The translations under genes were made by a program, and so were the position numbers. Positions 7,939 through 16,238 of a stretch of DNA of 48,817 nucleotides are shown in pieces. The notes below the pieces were generated by a model, which worked only from the letters and a program-made list of their open reading frames with translations, ran no database searches and was not told where the DNA came from. Origin of the DNA: Clostridia bacterium (GTDB lineage Bacteria > Bacillota > Clostridia > Oscillospirales > Acutalibacteraceae); contig JAFVID010000098.1 in the NCBI GenBank assembly GCA_017474205.1, positions 1 through 48,817 of the forward strand, given 5' to 3'. Numbering within the stretch: position 1 is the first letter of the stretch; every line of letters starts with the position of its first letter.

Positions 7939-9547
7939 TTATTATCACTCCGATATCATTTATAATTTCATTGGTGGCGGATATAAGTTCTTCCTTTCCA
8001 CCTTCATTTAATACTGTGTAGGTTGCTTTTTGAGAATAGATAATGTCATCATTTTGCACGTTCATTCTCAAAAGAGCGGTTTCTTTATCCATGTTATCTC
8101 TTTTCATAATTCGATTAAGACGAATATCTTTCGATGCGGTAACCGCAAGAGTAACGTCGCAAAGGGTTTCTAACTTTGCCTCAAATAAGAGAGGCGCGTC
8201 AATTACCGTGAGTCCTGACTTAAGATTTTCTCTTGACTTGAGTTTTGCCTTAATCTCATCAATAATCGCAGGATGGGTAATGCCGTTAAGCAATTCGGTA
8301 TTTTCTTTTGTAGAAAAGGCAACCTTTGCAAGTGCTTTTCGTGAAACCTTTCCGTTTTCTAAAACGTTACCGAATGCAGATACTAATTTTTCAATAATAT
8401 CTTTTTTATCAATAATCTCACGGGCTATAATATCACAATCGATAATATAACCGCCTAAAGATTTGAAATACTCCGAAAGGGTAGATTTACCTGCCCCCGT
8501 AGTGCCTGTAAGTCCTAAAATACAGTAAGGTTTGGGGGTAACAACCTTAAAAGCGGCGGCACGGATAAGTCGATTATAAACCGCCAATCCAATGCCCGTC
8601 TTTTCGGGACAGTGAGCATAAATAATCTTTGCGCCCTTATCATCTAAATCACGCAGAGCAGAAAATAATGCTTTTGCATAATCTCCTTGAGCGTATTTTG
8701 AACCTACCGCAAGATAGGGAATATTTAACCTGTCTATATCTTCATCGAAACAAAGAGCGTAAATACTTTCTTCGTTTTCAAAGCGGTTAACGTAAAGAGC
8801 GAAATCATTATCCTTTGCATCTACCACAATAACCTTTGCCTTAGGGGAATAGTGCTTGTACTTCATCCCCGGGGATGCCACGTTTTCGGTGAATATATCC
8901 GATACCACCGATGGGTCAATATCAATTTCACCAATAACCTCTTCAATTTGTTCCACGGTAATACCACCGGGTCGAAGCAGTCGGGGCTTACCACTTGCCA
9001 CAAACAAAACGGTAGATTCAACACCAACGTCGCATTCGCCACCATCCAAAACAGCGGGGATACGACCGTCCATATCATTCATAACGTGAAGGGCAGTGGT
9101 GGGACTTGGTGACCCCGAAAGGTTTGCCGAGGGTGCCGCAAGGGGAGAACCACTTGCCTCAATAATAGCCCTTGCAACAGGATGAGAAGGCATCCTTACA
9201 GCAACCGTGTTGAGTTTAGGAGCAACCTCTTTTGGCACTGTATCTTTTCTCTCAAATATCATGGTTAAAGGGCCGGGCCAGAACTTGTCCGCCAAAAGTT
9301 TTGCATTTTCGGGGATATTTGTAACAAGACCTTCAAGTTCTTCAAACCTTGAGATATGCACAATAAGAGGATTATCGGAGGGTCTGCCCTTTGCCTCGTA
9401 GATTTTTTTAATTGCATCTACGTTCATAGCATCGGCAGCAAGACCGTAAACCGTTTCGGTGGGAATACCCACAACCTCGCCTTTTTTAAGTAGGTCAGCT
9501 GCGGTGTTTATTCCATCATTATTCGATTGTAGTAGTTGAGTTTTCAA
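7928..9547 (-). CDS. fusion of threonylcarbamoyl-AMP synthase (Sua5/TsaC) and dephospho-CoA kinase (CoaE)
   Basis: 539 residues carrying two enzymes. Residues 1-225 are the YrdC/TsaC domain (GIPTETVYGLAADA, EAKGRPSDNPLIVH, KFWPGPLT), which makes threonylcarbamoyl-AMP for t6A modification of tRNA. The Sua5 linker SPGMKYKHYSPKA (225-237) and Sua5 domain (to about 335) follow. From about 341 comes a complete CoaE: P-loop GLTGTTGAGKST (345-356), DCDIIAR, HPAII, and VIDAPLLFE, for the last step of coenzyme A synthesis. The start is TTG at 9547 because the protein then begins like other Sua5 proteins; the ribosome binding site is weak and the frame overlaps trmFO by 29 bases. No stop or frame change lies between the domains. 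Confidence 0.9.
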   Translation of the reverse strand: MKTQLLQSNNDGINTAADLLKKGEVVGIPTETVYGLAADAMNVDAIKKIYEAKGRPSDNPLIVHISRFEELEGLVTNIPENAKLLADKFWPGPLTMIFERKDTVPKEVAPKLNTVAVRMPSHPVARAIIEASGSPLAAPSANLSGSPSPTTALHVMNDMDGRIPAVLDGGECDVGVESTVLFVASGKPRLLRPGGITVEQIEEVIGEIDIDPSVVSDIFTENVASPGMKYKHYSPKAKVIVVDAKDNDFALYVNRFENEESIYALCFDEDIDRLNIPYLAVGSKYAQGDYAKALFSALRDLDDKGAKIIYAHCPEKTGIGLAVYNRLIRAAAFKVVTPKPYCILGLTGTTGAGKSTLSEYFKSLGGYIIDCDIIAREIIDKKDIIEKLVSAFGNVLENGKVSRKALAKVAFSTKENTELLNGITHPAIIDEIKAKLKSRENLKSGLTVIDAPLLFEAKLETLCDVTLAVTASKDIRLNRIMKRDNMDKETALLRMNVQNDDIIYSQKATYTVLNEGGKEELISATNEIINDIGVIINGK

Positions 9548-10862
9548 TATCTTCTACCACACAATTCTTTATGTAATCAAGTGAGCGAAGGGCTAATGCC
9601 TCATATCGCATTTTTTTATCTTTAATAAGTTCGGGTAAAGGAGGCAACATACCAAAGTTTGCACCCATGGGCTGAAAATCCTCCACCTCGGGATTGCTTA
9701 TGTATTTAGCAAGAGAACCAATCATAGTGATTTCGGGCAAAAGGATAGGTTCTTCACCCATAATTCGCTTGTAGCAGTTAATACCTGCCATAATACCCGA
9801 AGCTGCCGATTCCATATATCCTTCAACACCGGTAATCTGACCGGCAAAGAAAATGTTCTCATTACTTCTCAAAGAAAAGTCCTCGTTAAGAAGTTTAGGG
9901 GAGTTGATAAAGGTGTTGCGATGCATAACACCATACCTTACAAACTCTGCATTTTTTAGGGCAGGGATGAGGGAAAAAACCCTCTTTTGTTCGGGAAATT
10001 TAAGATTGGTTTGAAAACCAACAAGGTTATACATAGACCCCGAAACGTTTTCCTTGCGAAGTTGTAAAACCGCCCAGGGGCGATGCCCTGTTTTAGGGTC
10101 TCTAAGTCCAACGGGCTTCATAGGACCAAAACGAATGGTATTTTCGCCACGCTTTGCCATTATCTCAATGGGCATACAACCCTCATAAACACCCTTTTTC
10201 TTATCGAAAGAGTGAAGTTCAGCCGACTCAGCATTTATGAGTCCGTTGTAAAAGTGTTCGTATTCCTCTTTATTCATAGGACAGTTAATATAATCATCCT
10301 CGCCGCCTCTTTCATAACGAGATGCAAAGAATCCGCTTTCCATATCCACACTCTCAAAGGTAACAATGGGAGCGGCGGCATCATAAAAGGAAAGATAATC
10401 AAGTCCTAAAAGATTTTTAAGTTCATCCGCCAAAGTATCGGAGGTAAGTGGGCCCGATGAAATAATGCAGTATCCATCGGGAATTTTAGAAACTTCCTCG
10501 TTTACAACGATAATGTTGGGATGATTTTTTATGATGTCGGTAACAAGGGCGGAAAAATCATCACGATTAACCGCCAAAGCACCACCGGCAGGGACACGGC
10601 ATTTGTAGGCACTATCTACACAAACCGAGTTAAAAAGAGACATCTCGGCTTTAAGAAGTCCACCTGCCGAGGCAATACGCTCGGCTTTAAGGGAGTTAGA
10701 ACAAACAAGTTCGGCAAAGTTTTCGCTTTTGTGGGCAGGGGATTTCTTGGTTGGTTTCATCTCATAAAGATTAACCTTAATCCCACGGTTTGCAAGTTGC
10801 AAAGCGGCTTCGCAACCGGCAAGACCTGCACCAATAACCGAAACGGAAATATTATTCCTCAT
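9519..10862 (-). CDS. trmFO: methylenetetrahydrofolate-tRNA-(uracil-54-C5)-methyltransferase, FAD-dependent
   Basis: A 447-residue folate- and FAD-dependent enzyme that makes ribothymidine at tRNA position 54. Signs are the N-terminal dinucleotide fold VSVIGAGLAGCEAALQLA, KSENFAELVCSNSLK, GGLLKAEM, and the C-terminal NIFFAGQITGVEGYMESAASG. The start at 10862 overlaps the end of topA (11 bases). A possible earlier ATG at 10898 would add 12 charged residues not expected for the family. topA-trmFO adjacency is common in Bacillota, which supports the identification. Confidence 0.95.
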   Translation of the reverse strand: MRNNISVSVIGAGLAGCEAALQLANRGIKVNLYEMKPTKKSPAHKSENFAELVCSNSLKAERIASAGGLLKAEMSLFNSVCVDSAYKCRVPAGGALAVNRDDFSALVTDIIKNHPNIIVVNEEVSKIPDGYCIISSGPLTSDTLADELKNLLGLDYLSFYDAAAPIVTFESVDMESGFFASRYERGGEDDYINCPMNKEEYEHFYNGLINAESAELHSFDKKKGVYEGCMPIEIMAKRGENTIRFGPMKPVGLRDPKTGHRPWAVLQLRKENVSGSMYNLVGFQTNLKFPEQKRVFSLIPALKNAEFVRYGVMHRNTFINSPKLLNEDFSLRSNENIFFAGQITGVEGYMESAASGIMAGINCYKRIMGEEPILLPEITMIGSLAKYISNPEVEDFQPMGANFGMLPPLPELIKDKKMRYEALALRSLDYIKNCVVEDIENSTTTIE

Positions 10863-12963
10863 CTTTTGCTTTTGCCTTTCCTCTGCGCTTGGTTTCATCC
10901 TTTTGTTGATATCCGCAACCCTCGGCGTTGCATACGGTTAAACCGCCACGACGTTTGAAAAGGGTTTTGCCGCAATTAGGACAATTTTCAGCAGTAGGTG
11001 TATCCCAGGTCATAAATCCACACTCTTGACCCTTTTCGCAGGCGAAATATTTGTAGCCCTTACGGGATTTCTTTTCTAAAATTTTGCCGCCACAGTTGGG
11101 ACAAGCGCCAAAGGTTTCCACCACAATAGGTTTAGTTGTCTTGCATTCGGGATAACCTGAACAAGCAATAAACTTACCAAAGCGACCACTCTTGATAACA
11201 AGGGGTTTACCGCATTTTTCGCAAAATTCACCGGTTTCAGTATCGGGGATTTTGGCATACTTGCCATCCATTTTAGATTCAGCAAGATTAAGATTATCAA
11301 TAAACGGATCGTAGAATTTAGAAAGTGCCTCTACATATCCGGTACTGCCCTCGGCGATCATATCCAAATCCTTTTCCATTGCCGCGGTAAATTTAGAGTC
11401 AACAATATCCTTAAATAGTTCCTTCATAAGTTTGGTGGTAACCTCACCTAAAAGGGTAGGTTTAAGGGCTTTCTTTTCTCTTTCAACGTATTCACGTTTA
11501 ATAATGGTAGCGATGGTAGGAGCATAGGTAGAAGGACGACCAATACCCGACTCTTCCATAACCTTAATAAGGGATGCTTCGTTGTATCGTGCAGGGGGTT
11601 GAGTAAAATGTTGATCGCAAAGAAGTTCTCTTAAGTCAAGGGGATCACCGTTTTCAAGAACGGGGATAGAGGTGTTTTCTTCTTCGTTATCGTTGGTGTC
11701 TTGATATACTGCAGTAAATCCGTCAAACTTAACGGTATAACCGCTTGCACGGAAAATATAATCTGCAGCTGCAATATCAACAGTTCTTGTATCTTGAACG
11801 CAAGCCGACATAAGGGATGCGGTAAAGCGTTCCCAAATAATGCGATAAATTTTGAATTGATCGGGGGTAAGATAGGGCTTAACCTCGGCAGGGGTGAGGG
11901 TAATAACGGTAGGACGGATAGCTTCGTGTCCGTCTTGAGCGTTGGCTTTAGTTTTGAAATAACGAGGTTTAGCAGGAAGATATTTTTCACCATAGGTATC
12001 TACGATGAATTTATTTGCGGCGGCACGGGCTTCTTCGGATATACGAACCGAGTCGGTTCTCATATAGGTAATAAGACCGATGGTGCCTGTTCCGGGGATA
12101 TCCACACCTTCGTAAAGTTGTTGAGCGGCACGCATAGTGCGTTCACCGGGCATATTAAAGCGTTTAGATGCCTCTTGTTGCAAGGTAGAGGTAATAAAGG
12201 GAGGGGAGGGTTGACAGTTTCTTGTTCCCTTCTTAACGTTTTTAACAACGTATTCGGCATTTTCAAGTTGTGCTTTAATGCTAAGAGCGGATGCTTCATC
12301 GGGGATTTCGATTTTATCGCCGTTTGCAGTGGAGAAGAGTTTTGCTTCGAAGGAACGAGCCGCACCCTTTTTAGAAAGTTTGGCGGCAATCGACCAATAT
12401 TCGGTGGGAACAAACTTTCTAATTTCCTCTTCACGGTCAACAATCAAACGAACAACTACACTTTGAACACGACCTGCAGAAAGTCCCCTTCTGACCTTTT
12501 TCCAAAGGAAGGGGCTTAATTTATAACCCACCAAACGGTCGAGGATACGACGGGCTTGTTGAGCGTCTACAAGGTTATTATCAATGGTGCGGGGGGCAGA
12601 CATACCTGCCTCAATACCGCTTTTGGTAATCTCGTTAAAGGTAACACGGATAGGTGCATTACCGTCAAGAGCCAAAATTTGAGATAAATGCCACGCAATA
12701 GCTTCTCCTTCGCGGTCAGGGTCGGTTGCGAGATAAACTATTTCGCTTTCAGCAGCGGCAGCTTGAAGTTGTTTAATAAGGTCTTCCTTGCCTGTGGCAG
12801 AAACGTATTTAGGGGCAAAGTTTTTTTCAACGTTTACACCTAATGTTTTTTTAGGAAGGTCGCGGATATGACCGTTAGAGGCCATGACCTTGAAACCTGC
12901 ACCTAAATATTTTGTAATACTTTTTGCCTTGGAAGGGGACTCAACGATAAGAAGTTTTGACAT
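10852..12963 (-). CDS. topA: DNA topoisomerase I
   Basis: A 703-residue type IA topoisomerase that relaxes negative supercoils. The Toprim domain (LLIVESPSKAKSI, DPDREGEAIAWHL) is at 1-115; the catalytic tyrosine is Tyr300 in GLITYMRTDSVRIS. The C-terminal 130 residues hold three zinc-ribbon units with paired cysteines: CEKCGKP...CSGYPEC, CPNCGGK...CEKGQEC and CPNCGKT...CNAEGC. Its length and order match TopA of Bacillota. It follows dprA after 35 bases, with AAAGGA upstream of the ATG. Confidence 0.97.
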   Translation of the reverse strand: MSKLLIVESPSKAKSITKYLGAGFKVMASNGHIRDLPKKTLGVNVEKNFAPKYVSATGKEDLIKQLQAAAAESEIVYLATDPDREGEAIAWHLSQILALDGNAPIRVTFNEITKSGIEAGMSAPRTIDNNLVDAQQARRILDRLVGYKLSPFLWKKVRRGLSAGRVQSVVVRLIVDREEEIRKFVPTEYWSIAAKLSKKGAARSFEAKLFSTANGDKIEIPDEASALSIKAQLENAEYVVKNVKKGTRNCQPSPPFITSTLQQEASKRFNMPGERTMRAAQQLYEGVDIPGTGTIGLITYMRTDSVRISEEARAAANKFIVDTYGEKYLPAKPRYFKTKANAQDGHEAIRPTVITLTPAEVKPYLTPDQFKIYRIIWERFTASLMSACVQDTRTVDIAAADYIFRASGYTVKFDGFTAVYQDTNDNEEENTSIPVLENGDPLDLRELLCDQHFTQPPARYNEASLIKVMEESGIGRPSTYAPTIATIIKREYVEREKKALKPTLLGEVTTKLMKELFKDIVDSKFTAAMEKDLDMIAEGSTGYVEALSKFYDPFIDNLNLAESKMDGKYAKIPDTETGEFCEKCGKPLVIKSGRFGKFIACSGYPECKTTKPIVVETFGACPNCGGKILEKKSRKGYKYFACEKGQECGFMTWDTPTAENCPNCGKTLFKRRGGLTVCNAEGCGYQQKDETKRRGKAKAKDEE

Positions 12964-12998
12964 AATATTGTCATTTCCTTTCGAATTATATGATAAAG

Positions 12999-14261
12999 CT
13001 AATTATTGATAATATAAGAATTACCCAAACCTTTAGAAACTAAACCAAAGAGTTCAAGTTCACTAATGGCGGATAAAATTTCCTGAGTAGGAAGATCTGA
13101 AACTTCTGCTAAAGCATCAAAGGTCATTTCCTTTTTGTCAAAAGCAGAAAACACTTTTTTCGCTTCCTCTGAAAGTCCGTCGGGTAAGGAGGGAGGTTCA
13201 AAGGATATAGGTTCAATAACAACGGGTTCAATATATTCTTCTTGAACTTCAGTTTTAGAAGATACTCTTTTCTTTTTCTTACGAGGTTCTTTTTCGGGAG
13301 TATAGTTCCACTGTTTTTTAACCCAGTTAGAAAGCATATCGCTAATAGTTTTGTCGGCGTCTTCAAGATTAAGTGTATCCCCAAAACGTCTTGTGTATTC
13401 TTCTAATATATCCATAGCCGAAAAGACCGGTTTAGCGCCGTCTTTTATAAGTTTATTTGTACCCTCAAAACTTAATTCCAAAATACTACCCGGAATTGCA
13501 AATACATCGTTGCCTTGCTCAAGTGCTAAATCGGCGGTAATTAAAGCACCGCTGTTAAGACTTGCCTCAACCACTAACGTACCTTGAGAAAGGGCGGATA
13601 TTATTCTGTTTCTTATTGGGAAATGATACCCTAAAGGTCGTTCGGTGGGGACATATTCGCTGATAATTGCACCACTATTTGCAATTTCGTTTCTAAGCTC
13701 TCTGTTTTTTACGGGATAATTATATCCAATACCGCAACCAATAACTGCAAGGGTTTTACCGCCTGCTTCTAATGCGGCGGAATGTGCCTCGCTGTCGATA
13801 CCTAAAGCGCCACCGCTAACAACCACCGCACCTGCCTTTGCAAGTTGATATGCAAAGAAGTTGGCGGCTTTGTATCCGTAGTCCGAAGCGTGTCGTGTGC
13901 CAACTATCGAGATACACAAGGTATTATCAAAATCGGGAAGTTCACCCTTAACAAACAACATAAAAGGCGGATTAAAAATATTTCTCAACCTTTTAGGATA
14001 TTTTGAATGAACGTATGGGATAACCTCTATGTTATGTTGTTCGCAATACTTAAGTAATTCCGTTGCTTTTTCAATGGGAGGATTAAGTATTGACGAAATT
14101 TTATCTTTAGATATTTTTAGTTTATCAAGGCCTGAATAATCTGCCGAAAAGACCTTTTCAATATCAAACTGAAATGCTTTAAGTAAATTATAAGGGCCTG
14201 TAACCGAATCTTTATAAATAATTCTTACGGCAAGATATTTAATGATTATTTCGCGAGTCAT
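12999..14261 (-). CDS. dprA: DNA processing protein DprA
   Basis: 420 residues. DprA loads RecA onto single-stranded DNA during natural transformation. Order: short N-terminal helical region; Rossmann-like core (about 100-300) with SIVGTRHASDYGY, VVVSGGALGIDSEAHSAALE and FPIRNRIISALSQGTLVVEA; a lysine-rich linker (PRKKKKRVSSK); and a C-terminal winged-helix domain (DLPTQEILSAISELELFGLV). ATG 14261 is chosen because it overlaps the upstream stop (ATGA) and has GGAGATGG ahead of it. dprA-topA order is typical of Bacillota. A mecA-like gene is also in the window, but no other competence gene is. Confidence 0.95.
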   Translation of the reverse strand: MTREIIIKYLAVRIIYKDSVTGPYNLLKAFQFDIEKVFSADYSGLDKLKISKDKISSILNPPIEKATELLKYCEQHNIEVIPYVHSKYPKRLRNIFNPPFMLFVKGELPDFDNTLCISIVGTRHASDYGYKAANFFAYQLAKAGAVVVSGGALGIDSEAHSAALEAGGKTLAVIGCGIGYNYPVKNRELRNEIANSGAIISEYVPTERPLGYHFPIRNRIISALSQGTLVVEASLNSGALITADLALEQGNDVFAIPGSILELSFEGTNKLIKDGAKPVFSAMDILEEYTRRFGDTLNLEDADKTISDMLSNWVKKQWNYTPEKEPRKKKKRVSSKTEVQEEYIEPVVIEPISFEPPSLPDGLSEEAKKVFSAFDKKEMTFDALAEVSDLPTQEILSAISELELFGLVSKGLGNSYIINN

Positions 14262-15031
14262 CTTACCATCTCCCAAATAAACACCGCCGATGCGGCGTGA
14301 GCATTTAAGGATTCGGCACGTCCGTCCATGCCGATTGTAACAAGTACGTCGGATAAATCTTTTGCGGTAGAGGAGAGTCCGTTTGCCTCATTACCAATAA
14401 TGGCGGCACAACCCTTTTTAAAGTCAACCTCACGGATTTCTTTTTCGGAATCCTTAACCACCGCAGCATAGGTAATTATATTTTTTTCTTTCAAGATTTT
14501 GAAAGCATCTTGGATAGAAGAAAATTCCGTGGTAGGTAGTCTAAACAATGCCCCCATAGATGCCCTTAGTGCCTTCATATTAAAAACGTCGCAACCACCC
14601 GTGAGAAGAAGTCCGTCAAGACCAAATGCCTCGGCGGTGCGGGATATAGCACCTAAATTAGAAGGGTCAGAAACGTTTTCAAGCAAGATGTATTTTCCGT
14701 CGCCTTTAAGTTCAAAAGAAAGGTGGGGCTTTTTGCAAACACAAATGACTCCTTGAGGATTTTCGGTGTCGCAAAGTTTTTGCATTATTTCGGGGGATAC
14801 CACAATAGAGTCTTCACTGCACTCCATTATTTTTTCAGCATCCTCTTCATGTGCTTTTAGAAATTGTTCGGTGAAGAATGTGTTAACAAAGGTGAATGAT
14901 GAATTAACCGCATCTAAACAAAGGCGAAGGCCCTCTACCAAAAACAAACCGTTTTGTTTTCTTCCTCGGGTTGTTTTCAGTAAAGTCGTTTGTTTTATCA
15001 AGGTATTATCTTTTGATGTAATAACTTTCAT
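14258..15031 (-). CDS. SpoU/TrmH-family RNA methyltransferase
   Basis: 257 residues with an N-terminal substrate-binding region (LFLVEGLRLC) and a C-terminal SPOUT knot domain. The three SpoU motifs are visible: NVSDPSNLGAISRTAEAFG (motif 1), IGNEANGLS (motif 2), and AESLNAHAASAVFIWEM (motif 3). Family members 2'-O-methylate rRNA or tRNA ribose; the target here cannot be read. It is the first gene of the long minus-strand operon and lies directly downstream of a strong sigma-A promoter. Confidence 0.92.
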   Translation of the reverse strand: MKVITSKDNTLIKQTTLLKTTRGRKQNGLFLVEGLRLCLDAVNSSFTFVNTFFTEQFLKAHEEDAEKIMECSEDSIVVSPEIMQKLCDTENPQGVICVCKKPHLSFELKGDGKYILLENVSDPSNLGAISRTAEAFGLDGLLLTGGCDVFNMKALRASMGALFRLPTTEFSSIQDAFKILKEKNIITYAAVVKDSEKEIREVDFKKGCAAIIGNEANGLSSTAKDLSDVLVTIGMDGRAESLNAHAASAVFIWEMVR

Positions 15032-15079
15032 AAAAACCTCTAAAACCTAAAATTCACCTATTTACACAAATTCCAATAC

Positions 15080-15109
15080 ATTATAATGTAATATATAACC
15101 CCTTGTCAA
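15080..15109 (-). promoter_or_regulatory. strong sigma-A promoter of the dprA-topA-hisS-aspS operon
   Basis: On the minus strand TTGACA (15109-15104), 18 bases and TATAAT (15085-15080) lie about 50 bases upstream of the SpoU methyltransferase start. Both hexamers are consensus. The -10 sits in a small palindrome, CATTATAATG. Confidence 0.85.
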
Positions 15110-15135
15110 GTATTACCTTACATTATATAGTAAAA

Positions 15136-15163
15136 AAATCTCCGCTTTTATAAACGGAGATTT
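15136..15163 (-). terminator. intrinsic terminator after the EamA transporter gene
   Basis: AAATCTCCG and CGGAGATTT (15136-15144 and 15155-15163) form a 9-bp stem with a 10-base loop. On the minus strand a run of T follows. It lies 8 bases after the transporter stop. Confidence 0.88.
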
Positions 15164-15171
15164 AAATAACA

Positions 15172-16086
15172 CTATTCAAGATTCTTTTTTGTTTTAAAAG
15201 AAGGCATTTGCGAAAGAATAACCGATGCAAAAACAAGAATGCATCCAAACCCTTCTTTAAGGGATAATTTTTCACTGAGAATGAGCCATCCCGAAAGCAC
15301 GGCAAATACCGATTCTAAACTCATAACAATAGAACAAACGGTGGGGGAGGCGTATTTTTGTCCTTCAATTTGAAGGGTGTAGGCAACACCGCTGGACATA
15401 ATACCCATATAAAGAATATATCCAATAGTATCAGAGGTAATATGAGCGGGAGTACCTTCAAAAATAAAGGCGGAAATGAGAGAAAGTATACCGCACACAA
15501 GAAATTGTAAAAATGACATTTTAATAGCGTTAGTGCCGGGAAAACGGTCAATAACAATGAGGTGTACCGCAAAAAATACAGCACAAAACATTACAAAAAT
15601 ATCACCTACGTAAACTCTGTTCAGTCCACCCGAAAGACACAAAAAATACATACCAACGGTGCAACCAACAACCGCAATTAAAACGGGAATTTGCATCTTC
15701 TTTTCACGAATAATGGAGTAAACTGCAACCATAACAACGTAAGTAGCGGTAATAAATCCCGATCTGCCCGATGCAGCCGCATCCTTTGGATAAAGGGTAA
15801 TACCTTGTTGTTGACAAAAGGAAGCAAAAAATAAAAATATACCGCAAAGACTACCGCCTAAAAGTTCTATTTTGGTGAAGATTTTATTGCTTTTTTCAAT
15901 CTTATTTTTCTTGAAAAGTGTAGAAAAAAGAATAATAATACCTAAAAAAACAACACCGGTAAAAGAGCGATAAGCATTAAAAGAAAAGGGCGGAACTTCA
16001 CTGGAAGCAATTGTTTGTGCAACAAAAGCGGACCCCCAAATTATAGCGGCAACAAGTAAATATAAAGAACCTTTTAAATTTTTCAA
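15172..16086 (-). CDS. EamA/DMT-family transporter
   Basis: About 304 residues and around ten hydrophobic segments in two homologous halves, as in EamA-type drug/metabolite transporters. The signature AAIIWGSAFVAQ is near the N-terminus, and the second repeat ends in LSGWLILSEKLS, which is typical of the family. The substrate cannot be read. I start at TTG 16086, because AAGGA sits 8 bases upstream and the protein then begins KNLKGSLYLLVAAIIWG as expected. ATG 16134 would add 16 residues with no ribosome binding site. It diverges from the alpha-mannosidase gene and is followed by its own terminator. Confidence 0.85.
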   Translation of the reverse strand: MKNLKGSLYLLVAAIIWGSAFVAQTIASSEVPPFSFNAYRSFTGVVFLGIIILFSTLFKKNKIEKSNKIFTKIELLGGSLCGIFLFFASFCQQQGITLYPKDAAASGRSGFITATYVVMVAVYSIIREKKMQIPVLIAVVGCTVGMYFLCLSGGLNRVYVGDIFVMFCAVFFAVHLIVIDRFPGTNAIKMSFLQFLVCGILSLISAFIFEGTPAHITSDTIGYILYMGIMSSGVAYTLQIEGQKYASPTVCSIVMSLESVFAVLSGWLILSEKLSLKEGFGCILVFASVILSQMPSFKTKKNLE

Positions 16087-16174
16087 AATATCATTCCTTA
16101 AAGAGTTATAAACAATTTCAAAATATAGTAACATCTTTTTTAAAAAAAAGCAACAACATAAAATGTAATAATTA

Positions 16175-16203
16175 TTGAAAAAAACGAAATAAATTGATAT
16201 AAT
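16175..16203 (+). promoter_or_regulatory. sigma-A promoter of the alpha-mannosidase gene
   Basis: TTGAAA (16175-16180), 17 bases and TATAAT (16198-16203), with an extended -10 TGA just ahead. It is 35 bases upstream of the ATG, which has GGGAGAAA as ribosome binding site. Confidence 0.82.
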
Positions 16204-16238
16204 AGGTACAATATGGTCTCAAATAAGGGAGAAACGAT

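Noticed and set aside
11701..12519. A 272-codon open frame on the plus strand
   Set aside because: It is the antisense of topA; the topA motifs on the other strand are unmistakable.
16087..16134. ATG at 16134 as start of the EamA transporter
   Set aside because: No ribosome binding site ahead of it, while TTG 16086 has AAGGA at correct distance and gives the normal family N-terminus.
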